15,614 bases of DNA from an uncultured Bacteroidaceae bacterium (lineage in GTDB: Bacteria > Bacteroidota > Bacteroidia > Bacteroidales > Bacteroidaceae). Positions 15,490-15,614 of this stretch are shown here, piece by piece. Under the pieces are notes generated by a model. It did not search any database, was not told the DNA's origin, and saw only the letters and a program-made list of their open reading frames with translations. The number at the start of each line of letters is the position of its first letter. Within the stretch, counting starts at the first letter, position 1. The translations under genes were made by a program, and so were the position numbers. The DNA lies in assembly GCA_904501945.1 (NCBI GenBank), contig CAJGCU010000060.1:1-15614 (forward strand). Direction: 5' to 3'.

Positions 15490-15614
15490 GATTTATAGAT
15501 TTGTTTGCTGGTCTTGGAGGATTCCATCTTGCCCTTTCACGTCTTGGGCATGAGTGCGTCTTTGCCTCTGAAATTAAGCCTAAGTTGCAGAAACTGTATA
15601 AGATAAATTTTCCA
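15486..15614 (+). CDS. DNA (cytosine-5-)-methyltransferase, N-terminal fragment
   Basis: From ATG 15486 the frame stays open to the window end, giving 43 residues that begin MRFIDLFAGLGGF and continue HLALSRLGHECVFASE. This is SAM-binding motif I (DLFAGLGG) plus the following helix and acidic motif II (E at the end of FASE) of C5-cytosine DNA methyltransferases, which transfer a methyl group to C5 of cytosine in a target site. The catalytic Pro-Cys motif and target-recognition region lie beyond the window. The start codon overlaps the symporter stop as ATGA, so translation is probably coupled. Such enzymes are often part of restriction-modification systems, but a solitary or phage-type methyltransferase is equally possible from this fragment. 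Confidence 0.9.
   Translation, partial: MRFIDLFAGLGGFHLALSRLGHECVFASEIKPKLQKLYKINFP

Overview
The window looks like a chromosomal segment from a member of Bacteroidota, most likely a Prevotella-like Bacteroidales. The evidence is the promoter style (TTTG about 19 bases before TAnnTTTG), start codons mostly without Shine-Dalgarno sequences, and Bacteroidales-type versions of Mrp, TrmB, RluA and DnaX. This placement is inferred from family resemblance, not from a search.

Layout. Bases 1-766 hold the C-terminal part of a phosphoglucomutase/phosphomannomutase gene (+), closed by a strong intrinsic terminator (798-839). Converging on it is a compact minus-strand operon, read from 6075 down to 923: dnaX (DNA polymerase III gamma/tau), trmB (tRNA m7G46 methyltransferase), mrp (Fe-S scaffold ATPase) and an RluA-family pseudouridine synthase with a long N-terminal extension. 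A clear promoter sits before dnaX. Diverging from dnaX are a COG2509-like FAD-dependent oxidoreductase (6219-7841) and a MATE efflux transporter (7843-9138), one base apart.

Bases 9139-9472 are a 334-base noncoding gap with a long perfect hairpin, 23-base tandem repeats and the promoter for the next unit. Then comes the most unusual gene: a single 1531-residue reading frame (9473-14068) holding two complete, mutually homologous membrane sensor histidine kinases in tandem. Each copy has an N-terminal membrane or lipoprotein-like segment, a periplasmic ABC_sub_bind-like sensor, a transmembrane helix, a PAS-like domain, HisKA and HATPase. The second copy's former signal peptide appears to be retained as an internal membrane segment. 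Five bases further on is a sodium:solute symporter (14074-15489). Its stop codon overlaps (ATGA) the start of a DNA cytosine-5 methyltransferase that runs off the end of the window.

How the genes relate. The minus-strand operon is housekeeping (replication, tRNA/rRNA modification, Fe-S assembly). The right half is a probable sensing and transport unit in which the double kinase and the symporter may be co-transcribed. The methyltransferase may mark the start of a restriction-modification or other accessory region to the right. No response regulator or receiver domain is present in the window, so the kinase output partner is unknown.
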